Under the pieces are notes generated by a model. That model saw only the letters and a list, made by a program, of their open reading frames with translations, ran no database searches and had not been told where the DNA came from. From the NCBI RefSeq assembly GCF_010091925.1, contig NZ_WVID01000015.1:124001-188000 (forward strand): 64,000 nucleotides of DNA, given 5' to 3'. Positions 43,083 through 51,727 of the stretch are shown one piece after another; the first letter of the stretch is position 1, and every line of letters begins with the position of its first letter. A program made the position numbers and the translations under genes. This DNA comes from Nostoc sp. B(2019) (GTDB taxonomy: Bacteria; Cyanobacteriota; Cyanobacteriia; Cyanobacteriales; Nostocaceae).

Positions 43083-43554
43083 TTTTAAGTATCCTTAAAA
43101 CTTCCCAATTACTAGCAAAATCTATAGCTTTATAGTCGTCTAAGTTTTTCAAATGCATATTAGGATGATATTGTAAAAGTAACTGTACAACTTCTGTTTT
43201 ACCAGCCGATGCTGCATACATCAAAACAGTTGCGCCGTTATCATTTTGGTTATCAATATTAATATTGGCAGCAAGCAATAAATGAATTAAATCGTAGTGA
43301 TTGCCAAAACAAGCAAACCATAAAGCATTGTTGCTTAGGCGTAGCCCGCCGGAGGCATCGCTGTTTCTAGCATTGATATCAGCACCAGCCTCAATCAGTT
43401 CTTTAACAACTGCATTAACTCCTTCCCTAGTAGCTTTCATCAAAGCTGTGTCACCATTTTCACCTGGCTGATTTAAAGTCTCAGGATTATAGCCTTTTGC
43501 TATCAGCCATTGGATTGTTTCTTCACTCAAATTTTGCCTGCTTGCTTGATTCAT
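43069..43554 (-). CDS. Ankyrin-repeat protein with an in-frame repeat insertion
   Basis: The 161-residue protein has four ankyrin units: ENGDTALMKATREGVNAVVKELIEAGADINAR, NALWFACFGNHYDLIHLLLAANINIDNQ, NGATVLMYAASAGKTEVVQLLLQYHPN and a final partial (each given here in parts). Residues ~66-75 (SDASGGLRLS) are encoded by GCGATGCCTCCGGCGGGCTA followed by CGCC (43333-43361), a palindromic repeat inserted between the turn and helix of unit 2. The end overlaps the nitroreductase start by 14 bp, implying translational coupling. Confidence 0.85.
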   Translation of the reverse strand: MNQASRQNLSEETIQWLIAKGYNPETLNQPGENGDTALMKATREGVNAVVKELIEAGADINARNSDASGGLRLSNNALWFACFGNHYDLIHLLLAANINIDNQNDNGATVLMYAASAGKTEVVQLLLQYHPNMHLKNLDDYKAIDFASNWEVLRILKNATK

Positions 43555-44291
43555 AATTGTCCCTTTAATGCTAAAAATTATAATTACTTACCAAGCGTAA
43601 ATTTACTTGATAAACCTAATGGTAGGTATTAACCACCATTATTAAAAAATGCTATGCAAGTAGGCATTTGAGCTTTTTGATTAGTAATTTAATTGTTTTA
43701 TAGTGAGCAAATCATACTTTCTGTCAATTTTTAATTCTCACAAAATATTCTGGCAGAAATATTTGACATCACTCCGTAAACACTTTTTGCTAAAGTCTAG
43801 ATTGATTAGCAAAAAAATTAACTTATTTATATATTATCATTCCGATAAGTTGAAATTATGAATCATTTATAAAGATCTCCAGACATATCTAAGAAAAAAT
43901 TTTGAAAAATCCTAAAAAAGCAATATTTTTTACAGTTTTATTTTCTACTACAGGGTAGTAACTAATAGTTCATAAAAGTAATAATTTAGGCAATTAGCAA
44001 TTTATGAGGTATAAATAAAAATAATCATCAGAATTAACAGTATTTAGTAGTCAGTTGTAGAGCCTACTAAATACTAGCTATGTTTATGACTAGCTACATT
44101 TAGAGAATTAACCATCAGTACTTCAAAACGCTCAAACCTAATTATTCTTTGTACCAAATCTTATTTTTAATTACACATAAATATTAACTGTATCTCTTTG
44201 ATATTTATTAAGATATCCTAAATAATTACGGTTTTAAAACCGTAATTTGCTAACGTTATTTAAACGTAAACAACTAAAGAATAGGTAAAAA
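43555..44291. other. Long AT-rich divergent intergenic region between the ankyrin operon and mop
   Basis: No gene is seen in 737 bp. A hairpin with 12-bp perfect arms (AGTATTTAGTAG at 44039-44050, CTACTAAATACT at 44064-44075) and the 24-bp palindrome at 44224-44247 (listed separately) are the only structures noted. Promoters of both flanking units should be here. Confidence 0.6.
44224..44247. promoter_or_regulatory. Perfect 24-bp palindrome upstream of mop (candidate operator)
   Basis: The half-site AATTACGGTTTT is followed directly by its exact complement, with no spacer. It ends 44 bp before the mop start. A perfect 24-bp dyad in an otherwise unstructured AT-rich region suggests a binding site for a dimeric regulator, possibly molybdate-responsive; the regulator is unknown. 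Confidence 0.6.
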
Positions 44292-44501
44292 ATGGAAATT
44301 AGCGCTCGCAACTCTCTTAAGGGTACTGTAAAAAAAGTTATGCATGGTTCGGTTAACACTGAGATAACTTTAGAACTTGCGCCAGGAGTAGAGCTAGTGT
44401 CAATAATCACCAAATCATCAGCAGAAAAGCTGGGACTTGTAGAGGGTAAACAAGCTTATGCTGTGATTAAAGCATCAGATGTCATAGTTGCTGTTGATTG
44501 A
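44292..44501 (+). CDS. mop: Molybdenum-pterin/molybdate-binding protein (molbindin, Mop)
   Basis: The 69-residue protein is a single TOBE/Mop domain: MEISARNSLKGTVKKVMHGSVNTEITLEL, SIITKSSAEKLGLVEGKQAYAVIKASDVIVAVD (in parts). Molbindins form hexamers that store or buffer molybdate, which nitrogenase needs. The start is preceded by TAAAGAATAGGTAAAAA, with a weak ribosome site. It is convergent with feoA/fdxH at the end of the nif operon, and a terminator follows. Confidence 0.93.
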   Translation: MEISARNSLKGTVKKVMHGSVNTEITLELAPGVELVSIITKSSAEKLGLVEGKQAYAVIKASDVIVAVD

Positions 44502-44508
44502 AAAATAG

Positions 44509-44546
44509 GCGGCTTACCTTTGTTAGTAAGTCGCTTTATCTTTTTT
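44509..44546 (+). terminator. Rho-independent terminator after mop
   Basis: GCGGCTTAC (44509-44517) pairs with GTAAGTCGC (44526-44534), one G-T wobble, with an 8-nt loop, followed by TTTATCTTTTTT. Confidence 0.8.
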
Positions 44547-44769
44547 ATTAAATTGCGTTTTTATACACTAGTGCCCTCATCTATTAGAATTTTTGAGCAA
44601 GGGATGAGGGTATTAAAATGTATAGTTATAAGTAGGTAGGCACAAATAATTAGAAGATAGTAGTATTACGGCTTCCGTAACGCACCAAAAGCTAGAAATG
44701 GTGTGTTATGCGCTTCGCGCTAACACTACAAAGGTTTTATATTTAATTCAACCCCCTACTTAGTTAATT

Positions 44770-45021
44770 TTAACTATCAGCAATGCGGACGTAAATAGCG
44801 CGAACACTTTCCAAATCTATTGGCGAAGATGTATTTCCGACTTTGATAATTAAAGAGGGGAAGTGCTGTTCTAAAGTGATAGTAGTTCCTGGTATCACTC
44901 CCATTGAGGTCAGTTTTTTCAATATGGTTTCATCCTGACTTTTGCAGAAAGTGACGATTCCTCGCTCTCCCACTCTCAATAATTCTAATGAGCAGCCAGT
45001 GACGCTAAAAGGAGTAAACAT
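44770..45021 (-). CDS. feoA: FeoA-domain protein at the end of the nif operon
   Basis: The 83-residue protein has the FeoA/SH3-like pattern: LLRVGERGIVTFCKSQDETILKKLTSMGVIPGTTITLEQHFP, in two pieces, and SPIDLESVRAIYVR. FeoA assists ferrous iron uptake by FeoB; a FeoA-like gene next to fdxH is a recurrent feature of cyanobacterial nif clusters. No feoB is in the window. It is the last gene of the minus-strand nif run. Confidence 0.85.
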   Translation of the reverse strand: MFTPFSVTGCSLELLRVGERGIVTFCKSQDETILKKLTSMGVIPGTTITLEQHFPSLIIKVGNTSSPIDLESVRAIYVRIADS

Positions 45022-45125
45022 TTTAGATATTAAACATAAAGGATGAAGGATGAAGAATGTTGTTCATCCTTCATCCTTGTTTAAACTAAGATTTCAAAGA
45101 TTGCTAGGGATAGCAGATCAATACT

Positions 45126-45425
45126 TTAGACGAGATAAGGTTCTTGATGTGTCTTAATCGTGCAATTAGAACGAGGATAAGTAACGCAAAGTAGAGCGAA
45201 CCCTTTCGACATTTGCTCGTCATCTAGGAAAATTTGATCAGATTGATCAACTTCACCATCAACGACTTTACCAACACAACTAGAACAAGAACCTGCATGA
45301 CAAGAGAAAGGTAACTCAATACCATTTTCTTCTGCTGCTGCCAAAATGGTAGTTTCTTCGTCAACTTCAATTGTGGTGTCGAAGTTTTCTTTTTTGCTGA
45401 TCAATCTAACTTGGTAGCTGGCCAT
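45126..45425 (-). CDS. fdxH: Heterocyst [2Fe-2S] ferredoxin FdxH
   Basis: The 99-residue protein is a plant-type [2Fe-2S] ferredoxin: ligands in [16 protein letters not shown] (C-x4-C-x2-C) and the distant Cys in ALLCVTYP. The basic residues (RLISKKENF at the N-terminus and lysines) and position within the hesA-hesB-fdxH run identify FdxH, which donates electrons directly to NifH in heterocysts. Confidence 0.95.
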   Translation of the reverse strand: MASYQVRLISKKENFDTTIEVDEETTILAAAEENGIELPFSCHAGSCSSCVGKVVDGEVDQSDQIFLDDEQMSKGFALLCVTYPRSNCTIKTHQEPYLV

Positions 45426-45591
45426 TTTGTGATTCTCCTCAAAGGTTATACAATTAGATTTAATTCCCGAAGCTTTTGAGTTTCCCGGTCCTACTCTTTG
45501 GGCATTTACGAGAAGCCGCCACAGTGAGATTTGATGCTAACGGAACTAAGAAAAACCTCGATACTAGTGTCTTTCAAAGTCCTAAATAGTA

Positions 45592-45966
45592 TTAGGTACA
45601 GGGCGTTGCAGTAGGCGTACAGTCACCAGCTTTGAAGGATTTTCCACAACCACAGGTATCAGTCGCATTGGGATTGATGAACTTAAAGCCGCTCTCCATC
45701 ACTCCCTCAACAAAGTCAACTACAACGCCTTCTAATAGAGGCGCACTTTTGGCCTCAACGTAAACGAGTACCTTACCTTGCTGGAGTACTAAATCATCGG
45801 GTTGTGGTTTGCTGGTGATATCGATCGCATACTCATAGCCACTGCAACCACCATCTTTCACAGATATGCGAACACCTTTAGTTGCGCCATCGGCGTCGGG
45901 AGCTGAGCCTCGCAGGAATGCTCGCAGATGAAATTCTGCTTTTTCTGACAAAGTAACGGTCATCAA
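45592..45966 (-). CDS. hesB: HesB, IscA-type FeS assembly protein
   Basis: The 124-residue protein shows the A-type carrier pattern with the three conserved cysteines: DGGCSGYEYAID and ATDTCGCGKSF. It assembles or carries FeS clusters for nitrogenase. It follows hesA by 47 bp in the same direction. The C-terminal tail (KAGDCTPTATPCT) is slightly extended compared to IscA. Confidence 0.94.
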   Translation of the reverse strand: MMTVTLSEKAEFHLRAFLRGSAPDADGATKGVRISVKDGGCSGYEYAIDITSKPQPDDLVLQQGKVLVYVEAKSAPLLEGVVVDFVEGVMESGFKFINPNATDTCGCGKSFKAGDCTPTATPCT

Positions 45967-46013
45967 ATCTCCTGAGTTGTAGCGATTGGTTGTTTTGATT
46001 ACAGGTATCGGTC

Positions 46014-46817
46014 TTAACTATTTTGTGCAATACTGCTGGGTTCCATCGATTTGGATTGCGCTTGTCTCCAAGGTGCGTTATTACCGCATACTGGACAAGA
46101 GCGATCGCGATAAGAACGACGCTTGGCAAACTCCATCCGACTCAAGTCAATTGTCAGCAATTGCGACAATAGAGGTTGACTAAAACCGGTGATTAGCTTA
46201 ATAGCCTCTAGCGCCGCCAGACAAGCCAGTGTCCCAGAAACAGCACCTAGAACCGAAAAGCCGCGCTGATCCCAATCAGGTTTTTCTGGAAACAGACAGG
46301 ACAAACAAGGAGTCACACCAGGAATAATCGTAGTCAGGTAAGCTTCCATCCCGTTCATAGCAGCTTCTACCATTGGCTTACGCCAGCGCACACAAGCTTC
46401 ATTCAGCAAATTGCGCTCCGTAAAATTGTGGGCGCAGTCGAGAGCCATATCAGCAGATTGCACCAACGAATCTACATTTTCCGAGGTGATGTAATCATGA
46501 ACTGTTTCCACTTGGACATCAGGATTAATAGCGTCCAGAGTTTCTTTAGCTTTAAATACCCTTGGCTTACCTACCCAATCGTCCGTCATAAGAACCTGAC
46601 GATTCATATCATCCAGCCGCAAGTCACCACCCCGGACTAAGATTAGCCTTCCAACGCCCGCTACTGCTAAGTAAAGCGCCGCCGTACCGCCTAATCCCCC
46701 CACACCTGTAACCACAACAGTCGCCGACTTCAAACGCTTCTGTGCTACTTCGCCAAAATTTGGGAGCATCATTTGGCGACGATAGCGTTCTAATTCGGTA
46801 GGCGTCAGGTTTACCAA
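46014..46817 (-). CDS. hesA: HesA, ThiF/MoeB-type adenylyltransferase-like protein
   Basis: The 267-residue protein has the E1-like nucleotide-binding loop TGVGGLGGTAALYLAVAGVG, the DMNRQVL segment and CLSCLFPEKPDWDQRG, then a C-terminal CxxC (CPVCG). HesA is needed for full nitrogenase activity in heterocystous strains, probably in metal-cofactor or sulfur handling. It is in its usual place between nifW and hesB. Confidence 0.95.
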   Translation of the reverse strand: MVNLTPTELERYRRQMMLPNFGEVAQKRLKSATVVVTGVGGLGGTAALYLAVAGVGRLILVRGGDLRLDDMNRQVLMTDDWVGKPRVFKAKETLDAINPDVQVETVHDYITSENVDSLVQSADMALDCAHNFTERNLLNEACVRWRKPMVEAAMNGMEAYLTTIIPGVTPCLSCLFPEKPDWDQRGFSVLGAVSGTLACLAALEAIKLITGFSQPLLSQLLTIDLSRMEFAKRRSYRDRSCPVCGNNAPWRQAQSKSMEPSSIAQNS

Positions 46818-46827
46818 TTTTTACCTC

Positions 46828-47145
46828 CTAATCAGAAGTGATTTCTGTCAGTGTGACTACATTTTTCGGCTTGTCATTAAACACTTTGAACAGCTTTTGT
46901 TCATGCGGTGTTGATTCGAGAAATACTTGATAAGCTTTTTGCAAAGCTAGAGAATATTGATTTAGTCTCTCTTCTGGACTTAAATCAGCAGAATTCTCAT
47001 CAATTTCCTTGATGTATTGAGAAAACTTCTTCAAAATATGTAAACGATTTACGTTCACAAATTTTTGGTCATAAGGCAGGTTAAAAAACTTAAGAAATTC
47101 CTCTGTATCTACGAGCTGCTTGAATTCATCAATAGTTCCAGTCAT
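46828..47145 (-). CDS. nifW: Nitrogenase-stabilizing protein NifW
   Basis: The 105-residue protein has the NifW pattern DEFKQLVDTEEFLKFFNLPYDQKFVNVNRLHILKKF (overlapping parts), then YSLALQKAYQVFLESTPHEQKLFKVF. NifW protects the MoFe protein from O2 or assists its maturation. Its start overlaps the preceding gene's stop (ATGA), and it is 10 bp from hesA. Confidence 0.95.
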   Translation of the reverse strand: MTGTIDEFKQLVDTEEFLKFFNLPYDQKFVNVNRLHILKKFSQYIKEIDENSADLSPEERLNQYSLALQKAYQVFLESTPHEQKLFKVFNDKPKNVVTLTEITSD

Positions 47146-47360
47146 TTAGCATTCTCCAATTTTTTCAGCTGTTGCTTAAGCTCATCTAACTGTCGATAGA
47201 TTTCATAAGTCGCAGCTGCAACATCCATAAGTTGCTGGTAATCTGTTGGCAGCCCTTCTGCTAAATCATGCAGATCCATTTTCATTTGACCTGCTTTGCT
47301 ATTGAGGCGTCTAATCTGACCTTTTAATTCCTCAATACTTGTTTCTTTTGCTTGCACCAT
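47142..47360 (-). CDS. Small helical nif-operon protein (CCE_0567-type metalloprotein)
   Basis: The 72-residue protein is two helices (SIEELKGQIRRLNSKAGQMKMDLHDLAEGLP and QQLMDVAAATYEIYRQLDELKQQLKKLE in parts), the pattern of the CCE_0567 family found between nifX-associated and nifW genes in cyanobacteria. A structure of that family shows a metal-binding helical bundle. ATG 47360 is chosen (GGAG 9 bp upstream) over GTG 47372. Its stop overlaps the nifW start. Confidence 0.85.
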   Translation of the reverse strand: MVQAKETSIEELKGQIRRLNSKAGQMKMDLHDLAEGLPTDYQQLMDVAAATYEIYRQLDELKQQLKKLENAK

Positions 47361-47477
47361 CAACCACTCCACATTGGATTTTAAATTTTAAATTTTGGAT
47401 TGGATGATATTGTTTTAATCAAATAGCGATGAAACTAGTGATTAAGACTTGAATCCAAAATCCAAAATCCAAAATTG

Positions 47478-47954
47478 TTAAAGTTTGCCTACTTCCGGGA
47501 AGCGCTTCGCCAAATTAATCCCTTTTTGGACAAAATTTTCTCCCTCTTCTGCTAGTTTTTCTAGCGAGTCAAAGCCAAAGCGATGAGCATCTCGCAAAGT
47601 TTTTACAGCTAGCAAAAGACGCCCAGAAAAGACCAGCGCCCAGCCAAATCCTTCATGGCTCAAATCAACCACAACCTGGGATATCAAACCTGTTTCTTGT
47701 TCAATACCAGCGGCTACAGCTCGAAAAAATGCCATAATTCGAGCTTGAGTTATCGGATCAACTTCACCTTCAACAGATATTTCACGTTTCTTTTGTTTGC
47801 TAACAACAAAAGGTTTGAGAATTAACTCATCCGACCAATTACGGTAAACTCCATAACTATCTTGACCCCGGATTTGTTTAATTAATACCTTGAGGAAAGG
47901 CGAGTTCAAGACTTCGGTTGTAGCAGTTCCGTTAACACTATTATTTGTGGTCAT
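47478..47954 (-). CDS. NifX-associated nitrogen fixation protein (DUF269)
   Basis: The 158-residue protein has the DUF269 pattern LKVLIKQIRGQDSYGVYRNWSDELILKPFVV, ARIMAFFRAVAAGIEQETGL and GFGWALVFSGRLLLAVKTLRDAHRFGFDSL (in parts). It is always next to nifX and is thought to help FeMo-cofactor delivery. The start overlaps the nifX stop (ATGA). Confidence 0.95.
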   Translation of the reverse strand: MTTNNSVNGTATTEVLNSPFLKVLIKQIRGQDSYGVYRNWSDELILKPFVVSKQKKREISVEGEVDPITQARIMAFFRAVAAGIEQETGLISQVVVDLSHEGFGWALVFSGRLLLAVKTLRDAHRFGFDSLEKLAEEGENFVQKGINLAKRFPEVGKL

Positions 47955-48364
47955 ACTGTTGCTTCATCTTCAACTTCATCGGCAAAATTTGTGGGTTTTT
48001 GCTGTAAAGCTTTACGCAGCCAAGGCGGAGGGTTGCCTTTGAGAGTTTTCACTAGCTTATTTAGGACTTCGCTAATTTCTTCCTCTTCCGATCGCGCCTT
48101 AACTGGGGTGACACCTTTCTTGATTAAACGAGCCGCTGCACTTCCACCAATTGCTGTTACGTAAACAATCGTACAGTCAACTATTGCATCAAGTTTTGGT
48201 GTGATTTTGTCCTCGTTACCATCTTCTTTCAAATCGCCTTCAAAATTGAGGGTTTCTAAGAAGTGATATCCCTCATCGGAAATTTCGTAAACATCAATCA
48301 TTCTTGCCCATCCGAAGTGAGCATTAATATGAACTCGGTCACTTGTCGTGAAGGCAATTTTCAT
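47951..48364 (-). CDS. nifX: Nitrogenase cofactor carrier NifX
   Basis: The 137-residue protein is of the NifX/NafY/NifB-C family: MKIAFTTSDRVHINAHFGWA, IYVTAIGGSAAARLI-like (TIVYVTAIGGSAAARLIKKG) and PVKARSEEEEIS. It binds FeMo-cofactor precursors (NifB-co, VK-cluster) between NifB and NifEN. It lies 67 bp after nifN; an acidic C-terminal tail (FADEVEDEATV) is present. Confidence 0.95.
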   Translation of the reverse strand: MKIAFTTSDRVHINAHFGWARMIDVYEISDEGYHFLETLNFEGDLKEDGNEDKITPKLDAIVDCTIVYVTAIGGSAAARLIKKGVTPVKARSEEEEISEVLNKLVKTLKGNPPPWLRKALQQKPTNFADEVEDEATV

Positions 48365-48431
48365 CCTAATTTATCCTTTGTCTACCGCTTTGCGAAGTCC
48401 AGGGTCAAAAGTCCAAAGTAATTAACTTTAA

Positions 48432-49760
48432 TTAATGACTCTTGACTAATGACTCTTGACTTTTAACTAATGACTCTTCTTGTTCTAAAAATAGGTTGCC
48501 AATACCAAACAAAAGCTCCATTGTGCCTCGGTAGCCTACTTTGGTAAATTGACCATTACCTAAGCGGTCATAAATGGGCAAGCCTAGACGATATAAAGGA
48601 ACCGAAAGACGTTTAGCGATCGCACCCAAATTCGAGTTACCAATCAGCAAATCAGATCCGGCTGCCAAACTCTCAAAGTCTTCTAAGTCGCCGATGGTGA
48701 CGCTTTTAACCGGGAGTTTTTCTAGCAATGGCGATCGCGTGGTTGTCACCGCAGCATGAATCTGACTTCCCATCGATTGCAGGAAACACACTGTTGACCA
48801 CAACAAGTCTGGTTCTAAGGCTAGGGAAACTCGTTTAGCACCAAAGTAAAAGTGAGTGTCTAGCATCGCATCTTGCAACTGACGGCGTTGGCGACGGTAT
48901 TTTTCCGGGACGCTATTACCACTAAGAATCGCCAATGCTTGCAAGAAGTCGTCCACTGGTTCTAATCCAGTCAGTTCGCCAAACACCTCATAAGGTGTGC
49001 CAAATCGTTCTTCCAGAATTTTGGCTGCACCTCGCATACTCTCACCTAATGCCAAGGTGAAAGCAGAACTACCTACTTGTCGCAGTTGTGCTAGGGTCGT
49101 ACCGCTGACTGTGACAGCACTATAGGCATCCTCTAAGTGTCCATCTAGAGAAGCACCAAGGTCAGGTACAAAGATGGGCACTAGTCCAAAGGCTGTTACC
49201 ATCTCTTTGACTTCCTGTACATCACCTGGTGTGAAGGCAGAACCAGCCAAAATCGTTACTTGCTCAGTTCTGATTCCACCCGCGCGAGGAATTTCCTGGA
49301 CTATGCTCTCGACAGCAACAGCAAAACCATCCTGCAACGCACCTTTAAAATCTGGGGTAGGGGCAAAAACGATCGCCAAATCATTCAATTCAGGATGGCG
49401 ATCGCGAATCTCTTTGAGAAAGCCCTCAATGTCATCCCCTCTGGTTTCAGTCAACCCCGTGGTGCATAAACCAATAATTTCTGGGTTGGCCTTTTCTACC
49501 AGGGTCAGGATTGCCTGTTCTACATTTTCTTCACCACCCAAGATGGTAGTGACTTCCGTCATCGCTGTCGTAGCGAGGGGAATCGCTTCCCGAAAATGCC
49601 GCACCAAGACAACTTTGGCGAAAGCAGTACAACCTTGAGAACCGTGGAATAAGGGCATCGTCCCTTTTAATCCCAAAAAGGCTAAGGTTGCACCCAAAGC
49701 TTGACTTTGCTTGAGGGGATTAACTGTCAGTGCTTTGTTAGGAACATTAACGATCGCCAT
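48432..49760 (-). CDS. nifN: FeMo-cofactor scaffold subunit NifN, with a repeat-derived C-terminus
   Basis: The 442-residue protein is the NifK-like half of the NifEN scaffold: [41 protein letters not shown] (P-cluster-type Cys), GLCTTGLTETRGDD, GDLEDFESL. ATG 49760 shares one base with the nifE stop (TAATG) and has AGGAGG upstream. The C-terminus QEESLVKSQESLVKSH is encoded by tandem heptamer-type repeats (GACTCTTGACTAAT) at 48435-48476, so the protein tail is repeat-derived. Confidence 0.94.
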   Translation of the reverse strand: MAIVNVPNKALTVNPLKQSQALGATLAFLGLKGTMPLFHGSQGCTAFAKVVLVRHFREAIPLATTAMTEVTTILGGEENVEQAILTLVEKANPEIIGLCTTGLTETRGDDIEGFLKEIRDRHPELNDLAIVFAPTPDFKGALQDGFAVAVESIVQEIPRAGGIRTEQVTILAGSAFTPGDVQEVKEMVTAFGLVPIFVPDLGASLDGHLEDAYSAVTVSGTTLAQLRQVGSSAFTLALGESMRGAAKILEERFGTPYEVFGELTGLEPVDDFLQALAILSGNSVPEKYRRQRRQLQDAMLDTHFYFGAKRVSLALEPDLLWSTVCFLQSMGSQIHAAVTTTRSPLLEKLPVKSVTIGDLEDFESLAAGSDLLIGNSNLGAIAKRLSVPLYRLGLPIYDRLGNGQFTKVGYRGTMELLFGIGNLFLEQEESLVKSQESLVKSH

Positions 49761-51139
49761 TAAACTTCCTCCTCGTCCCAAGGAGCGGGTTTGCGTATTT
49801 GTTCCCAAATTGGGCTATACAAAGCTTCGTACAGTTCCCGTGCCATCTCGATCATCCCCACATAACCTGCATAGGGATGGTGGCGTTCTTGGTTGATATC
49901 AAGGAAAGGAATCCGAGCTTTTAGAGCAGTGTATTGGTTGCGTCCACCAGCAATCAGCATATCTGCGCGAGTATCTTTAACCAGCTGTAGCAATTCTTGA
50001 GCGTTGCCCTTCTCTAACATGATGCCATCGTTGCCGATTAACTTCTTGATTTTGGCTTTATCTTCTTCAGTGCTTTTTCTAGTACTGGTAGCAACAACTT
50101 CTATCCCTAAGTCCTTAGCAGCCGAGATAATCGACCAACTCTTGACACCTCCGGTATACAGAACAACCCGTTTACCTTTGAGTCGGGCGCGATAGGGAGC
50201 TAATGCCAAATCTAGAGCCGCAGTTTCTTCTGCAATCAGCTTTTCTGTCCGCTCTTGTAAATCAGGATCACCTAATTTAGCAGCAATATTTCGCAGACAG
50301 CGATTCATATCATCGATGCCGTAGAAAGACTCTTCAATGTAGGGGATGTTGTAACGCTCCTCCATCTTTCTCGCCATGTTGAGCAGCGCTCGTGAGCAGA
50401 TCATCACGTTGAGCTTGGCACGGTGGGCGTAGCGAATTTCATCGTAGCGAGCATCGCCCGTAATTTTGGAAAGAACGCGGATGCCTAATTTTTCTAACAG
50501 TGGTGTTACTCCCCACATTTCCCCGGCGATGTTGTACTCGCCGATTAAATTAATATCATAGGGCGTAGTAAATTCTGGTTCTGCTGTACCAACAACATAT
50601 TCCAGCAAAGCTTCACCACCAAAACGGTTCCCCAGATTTTTGCTACCAATGAATCCTGGAGCAATTACTGGGATAACAGGAGTACCGATTTTCTCAGCAG
50701 CAGCTTTACAGACAGCATCAATATCATCGCCAATCAGGGCTGTAACGCAGGTAGCGTAGACAAACACCGCCGCCGGTTGGTAGCGCTCTTTGATTTCCAG
50801 AATCGCTTTATAGAGCTTTTTTTCGCCACCGAAGATGACATCGTTTTCACCCAAGTCAGTCGTAAAGCCCATCTTGTAGAGTTGGGGCCCAGAGGAGAGA
50901 CTACCACGACTGCCCCAGGAGTTACCAGCACAAGCGATCGGCCCGTGAACTAAATGAGCCGCATCTGCGATCGGTACAAGGGCAATCATTGCACCATCAA
51001 AAGCACAGCCCCCTTGAGCCGCGCCAGGTTGTGCTTGTTGTGTGCAAGACTTGTTTTTCTTTTCCGTTTGTTTGTGCTGATTATGCTCGCATCCTGACTC
51101 ACTGAGCAGCTCGTTAATTTTGCCTTGGGTGATTTTCAT
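49760..51139 (-). CDS. nifE: FeMo-cofactor scaffold subunit NifE
   Basis: The 459-residue protein is the NifD-like half of the NifEN scaffold: [37 protein letters not shown] (in parts, with P-cluster-type Cys), [16 protein letters not shown], and the C-terminal [18 protein letters not shown]. It scaffolds conversion of NifB-co to FeMo-co with NifN. The N-terminal 25 residues hold a Lys/Gln-rich stretch ([17 protein letters not shown]). The stop overlaps the nifN start. Confidence 0.96.
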   Translation of the reverse strand: MKITQGKINELLSESGCEHNQHKQTEKKNKSCTQQAQPGAAQGGCAFDGAMIALVPIADAAHLVHGPIACAGNSWGSRGSLSSGPQLYKMGFTTDLGENDVIFGGEKKLYKAILEIKERYQPAAVFVYATCVTALIGDDIDAVCKAAAEKIGTPVIPVIAPGFIGSKNLGNRFGGEALLEYVVGTAEPEFTTPYDINLIGEYNIAGEMWGVTPLLEKLGIRVLSKITGDARYDEIRYAHRAKLNVMICSRALLNMARKMEERYNIPYIEESFYGIDDMNRCLRNIAAKLGDPDLQERTEKLIAEETAALDLALAPYRARLKGKRVVLYTGGVKSWSIISAAKDLGIEVVATSTRKSTEEDKAKIKKLIGNDGIMLEKGNAQELLQLVKDTRADMLIAGGRNQYTALKARIPFLDINQERHHPYAGYVGMIEMARELYEALYSPIWEQIRKPAPWDEEEV

Positions 51140-51218
51140 CTCTCTTCTCGTACTGAATGGCAGTTGTTCTTTGTCATTTGTCCACTGCTTAAAAGTCCAA
51201 AGTCCAAACTAATTAATT

Positions 51219-51270
51219 TTGACTCTTAACTCTTGACTTTTGACTCTTGACTTTTGACTCTTGACTAATA
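51219..51270. repeat. Heptameric tandem repeat between nifE and the Mo-nitrogenase C-terminus gene
   Basis: TTGACTC/TTGACTT heptamers run from about 51219 (TTGACTCTTAACTCTTGACT...) to the stop of the neighbouring gene. This is a Nostoc STRR; the same heptamer is in the nifN tail and near 3297-3315. Confidence 0.75.
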
Positions 51271-51271
51271 A

Positions 51272-51616
51272 CTAGCAAATGTATTTTGTGACATCTTCGC
51301 CACATTCATCGGCGAGATAAGATAAAGCACGGAAACGCAATCCGACAAATTCGTTATATAAAGGATTGAGTTTACACAGTGCTGGAATATCGAAGATTCG
51401 CCCAAATAAGTTAATTTTTCGCTCAAAGGGACAACAACAAGGAATTGTTTGGCAAATTAGATGAGCGATGCGATTATGTTTAACCTGAATTCCATCTACC
51501 AAGCGACGCAAAGGATTTAGGATATCGAATGAGCCAGATTTTTTATGGTTAGGTGGATGGTAATTAGGGTGTGGGTGAGAGTGAGTATGAGTATGAGTGT
51601 GATTTATAGATTCCAT
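51272..51616 (-). CDS. Mo-dependent nitrogenase C-terminus family protein with His-rich start
   Basis: The 114-residue protein begins MESINHTHTHTHSHPHPNYH, a His-rich metal-binding stretch, and continues with the family text NPLRRLVDGIQVKHNRIAHLICQTIPCCCPFERKI (in parts), GLRFRALSYLADECGED and VTKYIC. The pattern is the Mo-dependent nitrogenase C-terminus family (PF06967), which follows nifK in cyanobacteria; function unknown. ATG 51616 is preferred (GAAGG upstream) over an in-frame start 51 bp earlier. Confidence 0.88.
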   Translation of the reverse strand: MESINHTHTHTHSHPHPNYHPPNHKKSGSFDILNPLRRLVDGIQVKHNRIAHLICQTIPCCCPFERKINLFGRIFDIPALCKLNPLYNEFVGLRFRALSYLADECGEDVTKYIC

Positions 51617-51727
51617 AATCAATACCTTCAGGTAAATGCTAGAAAGAAAAAGGTGGAAATAATTCATAATTCATAATTATGAATTATTCCCCGCCCTTTA
51701 TTGGCACGCTGCGAGTGAATACAATTC

